A stretch of 64,000 nt of DNA from Symbiodinium sp. CCMP2592 (GCA_905221615.1 CAJNDT010005534.1:62001-126000), one strand, 5' to 3'; counted from the first letter of the stretch, positions 30,756 to 41,895 are shown. Numbers and translations: made by a program. The notes: generated by a model from the letters alone, not told the origin.

Positions 30756-33150
30756 TGAAATCATTTAATCCTCAGCCGGGTTGTAGTTTTGGGACCCTGA
30801 AACGTACTTTTGAATAGGTACCTCTTTCGGAACCATTAAGGGGAACTCAAAAAACTCCCAAAGCGTCACCTAGTCAATCTGTGTAACCCTCAACGCTTAC
30901 ACTCTCAACCACCGAGACAATTCTCGGTACAGGCGGTCCTGACCAGCAATCTCTGCCAATACATTCCAGACCTCGAGGGAACAAACAGCGAAGAATGCTG
31001 GTGGAGGGCGTTAATTACAGGTGTAGGTTTCGCAGGGTTTTATACGGTTTTCGGATTTAGGAGAATGTCGGCTTTAATGCGAATGTAGAGTAGAAGCAAG
31101 TATACAGACTGTTGGGTTTTATCGAGATCTATAATCAGATATATTGAAAACTAATATGTACCAGCGTGTTTTATGCAGGTCTGCATAACTAGTAACGATG
31201 TCCCCACGGGGCTTACTTGGTATATACCCCCACCAACGTGTATGGCGCCAAGCGAACTTGAATTCCCTTCGCCACTAACCTCGCAGATCCAAAACAACAT
31301 GGGGAAGCAAGAACGGGAATCTCAAAGCATCAAATCAATTGCTTTGTTGTGCGAGGGTTCAATTTCAAGAGCCCGACCTCTCAAATCATCTTTCCCGTGA
31401 CATACCTACAAACAGGAAGCTGTTGAACTCTTAGGGCCTATGAACCTGCAGGCCTTCAAGCAAAGCCACTAGTGAAGCTATATGAACGCTTTGAAAGACT
31501 CTAGAAGCACTTGAGCCCTGAGAACTTTAGGATATCTTAGGAGTCAAGACTCTTGTCGGACGGAATCCGGTCAAGCGTTGCGAGCTGAGAAACGGTGTTT
31601 GCAACACGGAAAAAGTATGTGCTGGAATCCTCAACTGACTCCTGATTGTCTTCTATCCCTGATAGCCCGAAAGCAAGTCCCCCTAAACCCGATCATAGAA
31701 AGTTCAAGCGTTTGTAGTTCCTTAACCCTCAACCAACGAACACTAAACACCCGAAACCCCAAACCCCTAGCCTCAAGCAACTCGGTGACCCTTAACCCTC
31801 ACCCGTACCACCTAAAAGCTTAAACCCTCAACGCTTACCTGAAACCCTGAAGCCCCTAAACCTAGAAATCAACTCTGAAGACTTGTGGCTCGAAACGCCT
31901 ATCCTTTCAGGACCTCTCGAAAAATACGCTGCCATAGGTAACGTTAAAGCCTGAATTTGTTTGGGGGCCCTGGGTAGGCCTTAAAAGCACGACCAGGCTC
32001 CCGACGTCGCTCATGGCTTCGAAGTCGCAGAGGACGAGAGCTTCCGACTCCTCCTATGTGAAGGGAGCTTTGCTCTAAGAGTTTAGTTTTTTTTTCTAAC
32101 CCGCTAACTCTTTTTCCCCTAAGAGTTTAGGGTTTTAGGGTGTAGGGTTCAGGGAGGATGTCTGAGCCCCAAATCCTTGCGACGCTTGTGAGCCCTAAAC
32201 CTTAGGGGCTAGGGTTTGTGAAGGGAGCTTTGCTTTAAGGATGTCTCAACCTCAAAAACCCTTGCAACTTGCAACCCTTTAATCTAAGCCCAAAGTCCTA
32301 TTATATATAAGTAAGCCCTGAACCTTAGGGGTTAGGGTCTGGGGTTGCAGGGCTTCTTTGGATCGCATCATCTCCTGAAGCTCCCATACGCATCATGAAG
32401 AAGTGATTGGTCTTAAAACCTCATCTGGGGTCGGACTGGACACTAAGACATGATAAAAACATCCAGGACTATATGGATAGTTTGGAAGATCGAGGGTCAG
32501 TTTAGGGCTTTGGGTCAGGGTTTGGGGTTCAGGGTTTGGGGTTTAGGGTTTGGGGTTTCCGGTTTACGGTTTAGGGAGGGCTTGAGGCCATATTTCCGAC
32601 CTCTTCTTCTCCGGGCTCGTGGTTTCAGCTGCTAGGTTTCAGGTCTACACGGGTGTTGTGTTTAGGGTGTCGGGCTTTTCCCATGAAGAGATGAGTTAGG
32701 ATGATGTAGTGCCATGAGCACTTCACGGCCCGGAGCCCAAAGCCCGAGGGCAAGCCCCCTGAACCCTAAACCTCAGACCCTAAACTTAAACGTCAAGCAC
32801 AAACCTAAACGCTACCGAGATCGCCTATCACCTTCCCCACTGCTTTTCTTGAGCTCAGGGCTGTTGCCTCAAAGGTCTGTTGAGGGTTTGGGGTTCAGGG
32901 CGGCTGCGCTTCGGGCTCGGGATCTCAGAAGCACAACTCGCCTAAACTTACTCCTGACCACGCCCTACATGATTCTTTCCGAAGTCTGCATGCATCTGAA
33001 TGAAATGCCCTACATGATTCCTGTGCAGGAGTCTTTCCTCAGGGATGAAGACTGTCCCTCGACCCTATCCCAATAACCGTAATTACGCTTATGCTATCTA
33101 AACCCTAATCCGTCAGCCGCATACCCACCGAACCCTCAATCTTTCTAAAC
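30756..33150. other. Long spacer, no gene recognised
   Basis: Mixed DNA. Short frames at 31173-31400 (plus, after TTTTATGCAG) and 31578-31823 show no domain. A locally duplicated block (GAAGGGAGCTTTGCTCTAAG / GAAGGGAGCTTTGCTTTAAG at 32060 and 32220, with nearby CCTTAGGGG(C/T)TAGGG) fills 32040-32345. TTTAGGG/TTTGGGG repeats at 32495-32580; CCCTAAAC sequence at 32755-32800. Confidence 0.35.
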
Positions 33151-33154
33151 CAGC

Positions 33155-33328
33155 ATGGCCTCACAACCGAAGTATTCTGCGAAGGAGATGGCTGCGTTTG
33201 TAGCGATCATCCTCCGCATTGCAAGCTCACGGCTGGGGATTTTGGGCCTAGCGTTTACGTGCTCATCATACCAGGATGTGACCGCCTTTTGTGTAGGGAT
33301 TTGCGGTTGTGGAGTTTCGGGCTTATAA
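33155..33328 (+). CDS. Short ORF, hydrophobic, unknown function
   Basis: 57 codons from ATG (context CCAGCATGG, favourable) to TAA at 33326-33328, starting MASQPKYSAKEMAAFVAII. A hydrophobic stretch spans about residues 13-33, so it may be a small membrane protein or a first exon. Its last dozen residues (GICGCGVSGL) come from degenerate G-rich repeat. CTTTCTAAACCAG upstream could instead be a splice acceptor. Family unknown. Confidence 0.3.
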   Translation: MASQPKYSAKEMAAFVAIILRIASSRLGILGLAFTCSSYQDVTAFCVGICGCGVSGL

Positions 33329-33517
33329 GGTTTTACCTGCGCCCAAGATATCTATCTAAGTGGGTTGAGGTTTCTTTGGGATTATAAGGACCGAGGACTA
33401 AAAATTATGTCAAGTGCCCCTACGAGGAAGGGTCTTGAGTGTCGATTCGTAATGGGGCACTTTGGGTCCTGATTGGGCTGCTGAAGGCTTAGGGGTACTT
33501 CAGGGCAAGCCCAAGTG

Positions 33518-33608
33518 TAGGGGCCTTTATAATTAATTAGGCCCCCATTATACTATAACTATAATAAGGAACCCCCTGAATAGTATTGGTATTTCTTTCG
33601 GCCCCTAT
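33518..33608. mobile_element. MITE group M
   Basis: TAGGGGCCTTTATAATTAAT and ATTTCTTTCGGCCCCTA arms; core ACTATAACTATAATAAGGAA. Confidence 0.6.
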
Positions 33609-33710
33609 GTCCCTAAATCCCTTATAGTACTCTTATAGTATCCCTTAAACTAAGGAACCCTTTCAAGGAACCCTACGGGTAACCCAAACCCACATCTGAA
33701 ACAAATCCTC

Positions 33711-33812
33711 AGCCCCAAGAACTAGGTACTCGGTTTTAGGATAGTAGTTTTGTCGGTTAGGACTAGGAATTTTGGAGAGTGGATAATTGTTCGATACTTG
33801 GACCCTTGGGGC
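33711..33812. mobile_element. MITE group L, copy 3
   Basis: CCCCAAGAACTAGGTACTCGG and TACTTGGACCCTTGGGGC arms, with the conserved ATAGTAGTTTTGTCGGTTAG core. Confidence 0.5.
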
Positions 33813-34002
33813 CTTGCCAAAGCGATGTCAAGCTGATGGATTCGAAGTTCTGGGCCGAGCCTCTCTGTGGGTGACGGTGCTGCTGTGAGGCTGAAGATGC
33901 ACGGCGATGTGAATAAGGCTCATCATCCAGCCACAGTCTTTAAATCTTCATGATCTGGTTCATGATTTGAAGAAGCCTCGAGGGAAATCGTAATATGCCT
34001 AA

Positions 34003-34130
34003 AATCACGATAACCCTCATTTGCATCGTCATGAACATACTGTATTGTTGCCACGACCATCACCATACGACCGTCATCGCCATCGCCGCCACCATCATCA
34101 TCGTCATCATCCTCAGAACATCCTCAACAC
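34003..34130. repeat. Degenerate CAT/CGT tract
   Basis: ACGACCATCACCATACGACC, ATCGCCATCGCC, then ATCATCATCGTCATCATCC. Frames in it give histidine- or isoleucine-rich runs. Confidence 0.55.
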
Positions 34131-34551
34131 CAGCACGCGACCTACGTTCCAAGAATGCGCGTCTCCTCGAGGCTGGATCGTCCGAGATGGGCCTTCAACA
34201 CAGGACTAACGATGGGCTTAGGGTTTAGAGTGTTGGGTTTAAGGCTTAGATTTAGTATGTAGGTTCTAGGGCTCAGGAGTTAGGGTTTAAGCTTTAGGCT
34301 TTAGGCTTTTGGGTTAAGGAGTTTCATGCTGTAGGATTTTGGGTTTAGATTTAGGTCTTAGGGTGTGCTCGGGGGGTCACGATGCTTATTTGGAGGAATG
34401 CTGCGAGGATGCTGTTGCTAACGGTTCCAACCCCTGTACTATGGAGGTTCGTTGGAAAATACGGCTACAGGTAAGTAAGGTTACTTGGCAATTCCCCTAA
34501 ACCTAAACCCCCAAACAACACCAGTGTTGAGGACTTTACACACAGCTACTC

Positions 34552-34651
34552 TAGGGGCCTGAATAACTACCTATACTAATTTTTGGGGTTCCTTTTTGCT
34601 AATTATGCTGTAACGCGCAAGACAACCCTCTTCTAATCATTAAGGTCCCTA
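34552..34651. mobile_element. MITE group M, decayed
   Basis: TAGGGGCCTGAATAACTACC then TTTTTGGGGTTCCTTTTTGC then CTTCTAATCATTAAGGTCCC. Confidence 0.5.
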
Positions 34652-34748
34652 ACATACCCGTACCCTACACCAAAACCCCCAGCAACACTGAGCTTCACAA
34701 CGACGCATAGAACGGGTCTCCTCCTCCGAAAGGCCTTGCGAGCCTTTC

Positions 34749-34943
34749 TACTTGGAGGTTCATGGGTCGTTCTAAGTGGGGCTGTAGGGTTCGTTTAAGG
34801 GTTCCTTTAAACGGCTCTATAGGGTTTAGGGTTTAGGGGTTTTGGGTAGCTATAAGTGGGGTTATAAGTCCCCTAATATGGGTTATAATTATAGCTACCC
34901 TACTTATTATCCCTACTTATAACCAATTACCAATGAACCTCCT
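34749..34943. mobile_element. MITE group C with Q module
   Basis: TACTTGGAGGTTCATGGG arm, then a Q-type core (AGGGTTCGTTTAAGGGTTCC, CTCTATAGGG, TTTAGGG), then the C element from about 34842 (GGGTAGCTATAAGTGGGG) to CAATGAACCTCC. Same architecture as the A and B composites. Confidence 0.55.
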
Positions 34944-35157
34944 TTAGGTTTTAGGGTTTAAGGTTTTGGGGTTAAGGAATGTAAACTTTAAGTTACCATG
35001 ATAGGGATCTGTCATAAATAACATGGTTTCTGTATTGTGGTATATAGAATTAATCCTCACCAAGAACCCTGAAAACCCAACACCACAAACTGAACAAAAA
35101 GATCCGAATAGACCGCCGGCTCGTTCTACATAGTGGCCATACCAACTACAGGGAACC

Positions 35158-35252
35158 CCAGAAAGTTGGAACATGGTTTCAGGATGACTAGTGCCAGGAT
35201 TCTCTATACCTTACCTTAAGGGTACCAGGATAATGACGTTCCAACTTTCTGG
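35158..35252. mobile_element. MITE group N, copy 2
   Basis: CCCCAGAAAGTTGGAACATGG and ACGTTCCAACTTTCTGG arms, core CTAGTGCCAGGAT. Confidence 0.65.
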
Positions 35253-35512
35253 CTTCTGGTTTAAGATGAATATAACCAAGTAGTTCCTGCACAAGTAAGT
35301 ACACACAACTGCACCCCCAAAACCCTGTTTTGTTGCAACCCCTTCCTTAAACTCTTAAACACTAAACCCCTTAAACCCAAACCTTAAACCCTAAACCCCA
35401 AAGCAGTAAACCCCTTAACTCTAAATCCGGACAAAGAAGTCGAACAAAAGCTCTGAATAATTCGAGGTCCCCACACGAAGATCGTGCATCGCTCCCAGCA
35501 TCCAAGGTCCTG

Positions 35513-35640
35513 AGCTTGAAGGATCATGGGACTTAGTAACTAGGGCTATAATTATGTAAGGTAACCATACTTCTAACTTCTTATAACCCCAAGTGAGGTA
35601 CGTATAACCTAACTTACTAAGTCCTCTGATTCTTCAAGTG
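35513..35640 (+). mobile_element. MITE group A, decayed ends
   Basis: GCTTGAAGGATCATGGGACT and GTCCTCTGATTCTTCAAGTG arms; typical core. Confidence 0.65.
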
Positions 35641-36087
35641 GGGCTTTTCCGGCTTTCAAGGACTTTTTTTAAAACGGGTGCAACTACTGATTTAGCGGGC
35701 TCTTAGTGGGATATTTGGGCCCTGAAAGAATAATTGTACTATACTGTTACTTGGACCGTTTGGGATTTGTATTATTATTATTATTATCATAAGAGCATAT
35801 ACAGTTGAGCTTGCGGCATCTGTGGTTTTAGGGGTGCGGCGCGACGGAGGTTAGAGTTTGCGTAGCTCAAGGCGTGGTTTAGGGCACCGTCCCGACTTGT
35901 TTGGGGATTGGGCGTTGACGCCCCTAGATTCTGGGGAGGCGACCTTTTTGCGAATACCTCCCTCCCAAGCTACATGGATCAAGGGTGCAGGCTGCAAGAG
36001 AAGAGGACTATGGAGACCGGATTTAGGGGAACTGTCTGTCTGGCAGTTCAGGTCCAATGGCAGCGGGCAATACACGGGCCTTGATGA

Positions 36088-36360
36088 CTAGCACAGGGTT
36101 GATTTCTGCATAAGTATGTAGGGAATGGGCGCAAAAGGGTCCTGTTCCTCCTTGGAGCAGTAGAGTCGAAGTTTAGCGAGCAAAAAGGGATCATCATCCG
36201 ACCCGTGGTGGGTGAACATGCCAACCTGACAGACTGGGCAAACAGCAATGACGCATTACTGGACATGGTTCAGACCGCAAGCAAAGTGAAGACAAGTAGT
36301 CAACCAACAGCTCCCAGACTCTAAGACGGCACCATGCGGCATCTCGACACATTCCGACCC
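36088..36360 (-). pseudogene. RING-finger-like fragment with in-frame stop
   Basis: On the minus strand the frame ending TAG at 36088-36090 reads, from about 36350 down, ECVEMPHGAVLESGSCW, LTTCLHFACGLNHVQ, a TAA, then CVIAVCPVCQVGMFTHHGSD and a charged tail (LRLYCSKEEQDPFAPIPY). The CxHxxC followed later by CPxC is the spacing of the second half of a RING or B-box type zinc finger. The CPVC lies at 36229-36240 and CLHFAC at 36277-36294. The stop between them, and asparagine where a further zinc cysteine is expected, point to decay or to a missed small intron. The first cysteine pair is not evident in frame. Longer competing minus frames (36048-36266, 36194-36457) look less protein-like. Confidence 0.33.
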
Positions 36361-36787
36361 TTATGCACTGTTGATTTCGAGCCCGGCTCGAGCACCTTCT
36401 CGGTGGACCCCGGTAGAGCACTAAAGCGTCTGATGCAGAATTGTAACTGGATCGCAAACCCTAAAGCCCCAAACCCTGAACCCCAAGCCCTAAACCCCAA
36501 ACACTAAAATTTGGGCCTGCAGTTTGCTTCGCAGCTCTTTTGCTTCGTCGAGGTCTCGGCACACGACGACCTCAGTCTCAGAAAATGATCCATATCCTCG
36601 TGGGTAACCCTGCTGTAATCCTTCTGAAAACCTCCATGCTTTACAGAACTATGCAAGGAAACCTAAAAACATTTGGGTTTCTTGCGGTCCGGGGAGACAC
36701 TAAAATCTAGATGGCCCATCCCGGAAAACATGTGCCTGCCGAGTTGATGGAATTAGCAGTGCCATAGTCTTTTCTCTTCTTAAATCA

Positions 36788-36905
36788 TAGGGACCCTCAG
36801 GAGGGGGAGGGGGGAGGGGGGCCTTAATACCTAGAATAAGGACTTCATAAGGCCTATTTACGGAAGTATAGTCCCCACACCCCTCCCCCCCTAAGGGCCC
36901 CTAGG
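36788..36905. mobile_element. Inverted-repeat element with G-tract arms
   Basis: GGGACCCTCAGGAGGGGGAGG at the left and CACCCCTCCCCCCCTAAGGGC at the right. The arms are almost pure G/A and C/T. The left G tract (about 36800-36821) could form a quadruplex. Single copy in the window. Confidence 0.45.
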
Positions 36906-37113
36906 ATTAAAGGACTCTGGAAAGGAGAGTCGGGTCACTGGGGCCCCTATATCCCCTAATAGCCTTCAAGGCTTGGCCCTCATGAACCCACGACGCCTTT
37001 CCAGAGCCAATTTTGAAGCCGAAACTAACCGAAACAAAAACATCAAAAACACAAAAAGCGCTTTCGAAGTCCAAACCCGAAGCCGCTGAACCCGAAACCT
37101 CAAGCCTGAACAC

Positions 37114-37241
37114 TACTTGAAGGATCCGGGGACTTATATAGTAACTAGGGTTAAAATTCAGGTAACTATACTGATAACTACGTATAACCCCAATTGAGGT
37201 ACTTATAGCCTAACTTACTAAGTCCCCTGATCCTCCAAGTA
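37114..37241 (+). mobile_element. MITE group A
   Basis: TACTTGAAGGATCCGGGGAC and GTCCCCTGATCCTCCAAGTA arms; TATATAGTAACTAGGG shows a 3-4 bp expansion. Confidence 0.7.
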
Positions 37242-37359
37242 CACCTCAACCTCAGGGTGCCGCATTGACAGGAAGGCCTTTCTGCACGCCGACAACCGGC
37301 TCGGATCGGAGCAAGTCAGGCCTGAGCTGAATGAGCCCGAAGACTCCTGAATTAAGGAA

Positions 37360-37495
37360 TGGGCTTAGGGTTTAAGATTTAGGGTTTAAGATTTAGGATT
37401 TAAGGTTTAGGGTTTAAAGTTTAGGGTTTAAAGTTTAGGGTTTAGGGCTTAGGGCTTAGGGCTCAGGGCTTAGGGTTTAGGATTTAGGGTTCAAG
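37360..37495. repeat. Telomere-like array (TTTAGGG with TTTAAGA, TTTAAAG)
   Basis: About eighteen 7- to 8-bp G-strand units, including a run of GCTTAGG units. Confidence 0.75.
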
Positions 37496-37652
37496 GCCGA
37501 GGGCCAGAATCGTGATCTTGATAGGCCTTTTGTACATGAAGGGAATACTCCTTGCTTCGTGGGTGATGGTCCTTCTGAGTTGGGAAGTTTAGGAATCATA
37601 GGGCTGAGGGCGCAGAGGCTTGTAGGGCTTCGGGGTAAGCGGTTCAGCGGCT

Positions 37653-37765
37653 TACCCAGAGACTCCAATATCCCTTAATTAAGGAAGATTCCTTAAATTA
37701 TAGTAGGATCCCTAATATGATTTAAGGAATACTCCTTAATTAAGGGATATCGGAGTCTCTGGGTA
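37653..37765. mobile_element. MITE group F
   Basis: CCCAGAGACTCCAATATCCC to its complement, 109 bp from CCC (37655) to GGG (37763), flanked by TA on both sides. Core TAGTAGGATCCCTAATATGA. Confidence 0.8.
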
Positions 37766-38183
37766 GAGGGATTTGAGGTTTGGAGTTGTCAAGGTTTCTT
37801 GGCTGAATTCTGGACCGCTCCAGAAGTTTTAACGTTTTTCTTACGTATTATAGTCGTATAGAAACCCAAAAACTTAAAGACCTAAGAGCCAACCAGAAGA
37901 ACGTCAAGGTTTAGGGTTTGGCCTTCTAGGGAGTCTCCTATGTTTTTTTTTGCCCTCGGAGCTCTGGTTTAGGAAGCACGGACAGAGCCCTACGACAGGG
38001 GCTTTCATGATTTTATACTGGCAATCGGGGTTTCGGGAAATCGTATACGATTCAGGCCCCTACATCACAGCCTTTAATTGGAGAATTCGCTCAACAAGGT
38101 ACCTTCATCGATCTGCCTGCTCCGTATTGGGAACGTCTCTGAAGGGCGAACTGAAACTTCAATCTAGACACGCGCTCGAGCCC

Positions 38184-38310
38184 TACTTGGAGGATCATGG
38201 GACATAGTAAGTTAGGTTCAAAGTACCTTAATTGAGGTTACAAGTAATTATAATAAGTATGGTTACCCTAACTATAACCGCAGTTACTAAGTCCCATGAT
38301 CCTTCAAGTA
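38184..38310 (-). mobile_element. MITE group A, reversed
   Basis: TACTTGGAGGATCATGGGAC and GTCCCATGATCCTTCAAGTA arms, core reversed (AAGTATGGTTACCC). A plus frame from 37950 ends in its left arm with PYLEDHGT then a stop. Confidence 0.7.
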
Positions 38311-38378
38311 CACAAGCCGTAAGCCCCCCAAGCTCCAGAGCCAAGAAGTTCGTCCAAACGGACCTCTGACTGATGGAA

Positions 38379-38520
38379 ACCCAAGGGTCAAAAGGACCCA
38401 ATAATCAGGTACTCGGTTTTAGGATAGTAGTTATTTATTTTTTTTTAAAAAAAAGTAGTTATTTATGTAGGTTAGGATTTTGGAGAGTATATGATTATCA
38501 GGTTCTTGGACCCTTGAGGG
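38379..38520. mobile_element. MITE group L with poly(T)/poly(A) insertion
   Basis: ACCCAAGGGTCAAAAGGACC and GGTTCTTGGACCCTTGAGGG arms. GTAGTTATTTA is duplicated around a T8-A8 stretch at about 38435-38453. Confidence 0.6.
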
Positions 38521-38710
38521 AAACCGAGTCTGCGACCAAAGCTTCTTCTTGTCCATGACCTGGCGGAAGAGGGTGGTAGCTACACGTAAGTAGGGCTGCG
38601 CAGGCTTCACTAGAGATGAGTCCTTCGACCCAAAAAGATCCAGGTTGCTTTACGGGACATATGACGGATTCAAGGTCAGGCCACAAACATGCGAACGCCC
38701 TATTCTCCAA
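38521..38710 (-). CDS. Possible exon, unknown function
   Basis: Minus frame in non-repetitive DNA that reads FACLWPDLESVICPVKQPG, then SFWVEGLISSEACAALL and continues into the L element, where it stops. There is no ATG. The plus strand (38616-38948) is also open. Family unknown. Confidence 0.22.
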
Positions 38711-38935
38711 GCCGAAACCCTATTCGTCTGACTGCCTGCACGCAAAGCCCAAATGGCTCCCCCAAACCGTGCCGAGTTGCTGGGTCAGTGCCCTGGAACA
38801 GCATTGTTTGGCCTCGGCCTGTCACAGCACTTTAGGTTGCAGGGTTTCGAGCTTTGTGTTTAAGATATACGGGCTTAAGGTCTGGGGCTTTGGGCGCTCG
38901 TGGTTCAGGGCTCAATCAAAACTTAGAGTGTGGGG

Positions 38936-39010
38936 GGTTGCGGTTTAGGGTTGAGGGTTTAGGGTTTAGGGGTTTAGGGTTTGGGGTTTAGGGTTTAGGG
39001 TTTAGGGGTT
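38936..39010. repeat. Telomere-like array (TTTAGGG/TTTAGGGG/TTTGGGG)
   Basis: About ten G-strand units of 7-8 bp. Confidence 0.75.
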
Positions 39011-39223
39011 GTGTTTCAACCCTAGCTTTTGGTCTCGTGAGGGTTGGTTGTTCACCTTGACCATGGCCCTTGAACCGAAACCCCGGGGCCAAAACCGATC
39101 CCAGAGCCCTAAACCCGAAATCTCTCGACCCTCAATCCAACTGCAGCAAGTCTTCGGACCCGAAACAACACATAGACACAAACCTCAAGGGTGGGATATC
39201 CCACAATTCCTCTCTCTTTAACA

Positions 39224-39322
39224 ATCCCTAAGGCTCCATGTAACTTAAGCCCTGAAAGGGTCCCTATTTAGGGACTGTAAGGCCTACGTATATACTATAA
39301 GGGTACATGGGGCCTTAGGGAA
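39224..39322. mobile_element. Inverted-repeat element, singleton
   Basis: TCCCTAAGGCTCCATGTAAC at the left pairs with GTACATGGGGCCTTAGGGAA. The core contains the palindrome GTCCCTATTTAGGGAC. Confidence 0.5.
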
Positions 39323-39485
39323 TTTAAGGGGCATCCTGCATCCCCTCCCAAAGCGTCTATGCTTGGGTACGCAGGACAGAGGTGCGCCAGAACCACACAG
39401 GCCTATGGGCACGTCGAAGTCGATGCCCTGCCTCGGCGCATCCAAAGTAGATTTCTCGTTTTTCAGGACTTTATGTGCGCAAATA

Positions 39486-39595
39486 AGGGGAGTTTCCGAC
39501 AATAGGGCACCCTATATACTATAGTACCGTAAAAAATAGGATCCGTACTGTAAGGGCCACTAAATTAAGGTACCCCTAACTTTCGGAAACTCCCG
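39486..39595. mobile_element. MITE group H, copy 3
   Basis: GGGGAGTTTCCGACAATAGG and ACTTTCGGAAACTCCC arms, core AATAGGATCCGTACTG. Confidence 0.7.
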
Positions 39596-40197
39596 GATAA
39601 GCTTTAATGTCTTCGAATTTTCAGGGACGGGTCGCGGGTTGAGTTGCTTCAGCGCAAACAGCATCTGATAGAAACACCTGTTGAGTTGACTTCTGCGTCC
39701 ACAACTACTGCATGGCACCCTAAACCCTAAACCCGAAACCTTAAACCCTTAAAAAAGCTGCAAGGAGCTCCGTAAAAAAACTAAACACCTCAATCCTACA
39801 CCCTTCAAGCTTTCAACCCGATCGTCAAAAGCTGCAATACGGTTTAGAGTTTAGGGTTCAGGGCGTATATAATAGGGAATACGATTCGAAAGTGCCGGTT
39901 TGAAGTTGCGAGCAGTGTGGCTTTGCCGAGAATCAGAGCTGAAATGGACTCTTGCTGGGGTTGGCCCTGCGGTTTAGGGTTTCGGGCTCAGGCTTCTTCA
40001 AAGGGTTCAGGGTCTAGAGGTTCCCTTTCAAAGAAAAATCTCTAGGCAACGCTGTACAAGCCAAATGCCAAGGCGTGTCCACCAAGCGATGCTCCTTTCT
40101 TTGACTGCAGTGGGTCATTACAATCCTTACAGGTCGAGATTCAGATGAAGTTCAGGACCTAAGTCGCAATAACCGAAAATCTGAACCCTATAAGCTC
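39596..40197. other. Spacer, no gene recognised
   Basis: Short telomere-like patches at 39717-39750, 39840-39862 and 39972-40010. Otherwise unique sequence with no supported gene. Confidence 0.4.
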
Positions 40198-40292
40198 TAC
40201 CCATAGGCCCCATAGTAGTTCCGTTTTGGATTACCTTAGAGACTCAAAAACTTATGAACTCAAAAATGGAACTACTATGGGGCCTATGGGTA
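40198..40292. mobile_element. MITE group E (short form)
   Basis: TACCCATAGGCCCCATAGTA pairs perfectly with TACTATGGGGCCTATGGGTA. Inner CCGTTTTGGATTACC is the source-type sequence for the 13554 minisatellite. Confidence 0.8.
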
Positions 40293-40540
40293 AACCCACT
40301 AAGAGCTCCAAATCTGATGCCTCCAGCCAATGAGTGCAGCCGTGACAGCAACAAAAAACGCCAACGATGAACTTTGCGTTTGGGGTTTAGAGGGTTTAGG
40401 GGTTAGGGGTTGAGGGTGTAGCAGTTTTTTTTTTTTTTTGAGTTTGGCTTTGGGTTAAAGGAGTTCGGCTCAAAACTCTGGGTGGCTCGGGGCTTTAGTT
40501 TAGGACCTGGGGATCAGGATGTCCCGGTCCTTAAACCATG

Positions 40541-40644
40541 TGGGTGGTTGTCAAAATTGTGGTCCACCTTTTTGGGTGCCCTAAATAATCGGTGCCGTAT
40601 TATATTAAGGACCTAAAAAGGACCCTAATTTCGAGAACCACCCA
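40541..40644. mobile_element. MITE group G, copy 2
   Basis: TGGGTGGTTGTCAAAATTGT and AATTTCGAGAACCACCCA arms; core ATCGGTGCCGTATTATATTA. Flanked by TG on each side, a possible 2-bp target duplication. Confidence 0.75.
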
Positions 40645-40764
40645 TGTAGCGTTTCAGGACACCCCCAAACCTTCAAAATCAGTGAATCCTTACTTGCCAT
40701 GCAAGGCACCTACAATTCCGTAATCCTTGAACCCTAAACCCTAAACCTTCAACCCGATGTACTC

Positions 40765-40877
40765 TACCCAGAGACTCCAATATCCCTTAATTAAGGAATA
40801 TTCCTTGAATCATAGTAGGATCCCTAATATGATTTAAGGAATATTCCTTAATTAAGGGATATTGGAGTCTCTGGGTA
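40765..40877. mobile_element. MITE group F (best preserved)
   Basis: 109 bp from CCC (40767) to GGG (40875), TA on both sides. Arms CCCAGAGACTCCAATATCCC, then TTAATTAAGGAATATTCC; core CATAGTAGGATCCCTAATAT. Confidence 0.85.
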
Positions 40878-41047
40878 CTCTCCGGAAGCCCCGAGCCCGA
40901 GTCCCCAAGTAAACCCTAAGGTCTCAAATGTCGCTTCCCCTGGGGACACGGCACTCCGGTAAAGAAAGGGCGATACTGATTCGACCGTGCCTTCGCACAT
41001 TAGGAGTTTAGAAGTTAATATATGACCAAGGATTTGGGCTCGAAAAT

Positions 41048-41160
41048 GTAGGGTCCTTAATTGTTAGAATAGGGTTTTGGGCTCCTTTATCGTATAGCTG
41101 TATAGCTATACTTCAGGAACCCTAAAGGATAAACTTGGTAGTTATTCATTAAGCTTCTAT
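41048..41160. mobile_element. MITE group M, decayed
   Basis: TAGGGTCCTTAATTGTTAGA, then AGGGTTTTGGGCTCC, then CAGGAACCCTAAAGGATAAA and TTGGTAGTTATTCATTAAGC. Confidence 0.45.
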
Positions 41161-41244
41161 ACTAGGCTTTGTTAGGGTTTCGGCTGTAGGCTCCGGATCT
41201 TGGCGCTCTCGGTGTGGAAATGGTGGCTTGTGCGTCGGTGCTTT

Positions 41245-41356
41245 ACTGTAGTGGTCTGCATAACCAATGACCACCCTGTCCTTGTGGTCCCTAGTAGAGA
41301 ATACTATTATAACAGGCTCTCACACCCTGTTCCAGACCATTAGTAGGGCCACTGTA
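41245..41356. mobile_element. Possible inverted-repeat element
   Basis: TACTGTAGTGGTCTG at the left and CAGACCATTAGTAGGGCCACTG at the right. Inner CACCCTGTCC and ACAGGCTC also pair partly. Imperfect; may be chance plus decay. Confidence 0.3.
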
Positions 41357-41481
41357 TCATAGGCCCCTTATCAACCCATCTCAAAATCAAGCTAGAGAAA
41401 CCCTCTCAACCCCCTCTTTGAGACCCTATAACCCTTCTAAAACCCAACACGGTGCACTGGTGAGTTCTGAGGCTCCTTCTT

Positions 41482-41552
41482 GGGTTTAGGGTTTAGGGTT
41501 CAGGGTTTAGAGTTCAGGGTTTAGGGTTCCGGGCTTAGGGTTCAGGGTTTAG
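41482..41552. repeat. Telomere-like array (TTTAGGGTTCAGGG)
   Basis: G-strand units alternating TTTAGGG and TTCAGGG or TTCCGGG over about 70 bp. Confidence 0.7.
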
Positions 41553-41895
41553 GGCAAAATGGCCCACAGAAGCTTCGGATCTCAAGCCGCCTTTCATTCC
41601 GAGCCTCTTCTCGCAGGAAGTCTTCTCAAATACGGGCCCCCAGCAAAGCAGAGCAGGGCTTATAGTAAGCCCCATAAGGGAATTATACCTTACTCTTAAG
41701 GTTTGGGCTTCTACTATAGGGTTCAGGACACCAACCCGGGACTTGCTACGGTATGCAAAAGGCGCTGCAGCAAGCTGCGCAGAACCCAGAGACCTGCGCC
41801 ACCTCTTCCGCGAATCGAACTCGTTCACCAATTACAAGAGACAGAGCCCCCCCTTCGTGTTGATCCGCTGCTTTGGGGCGCAGAATGCCACGTTC

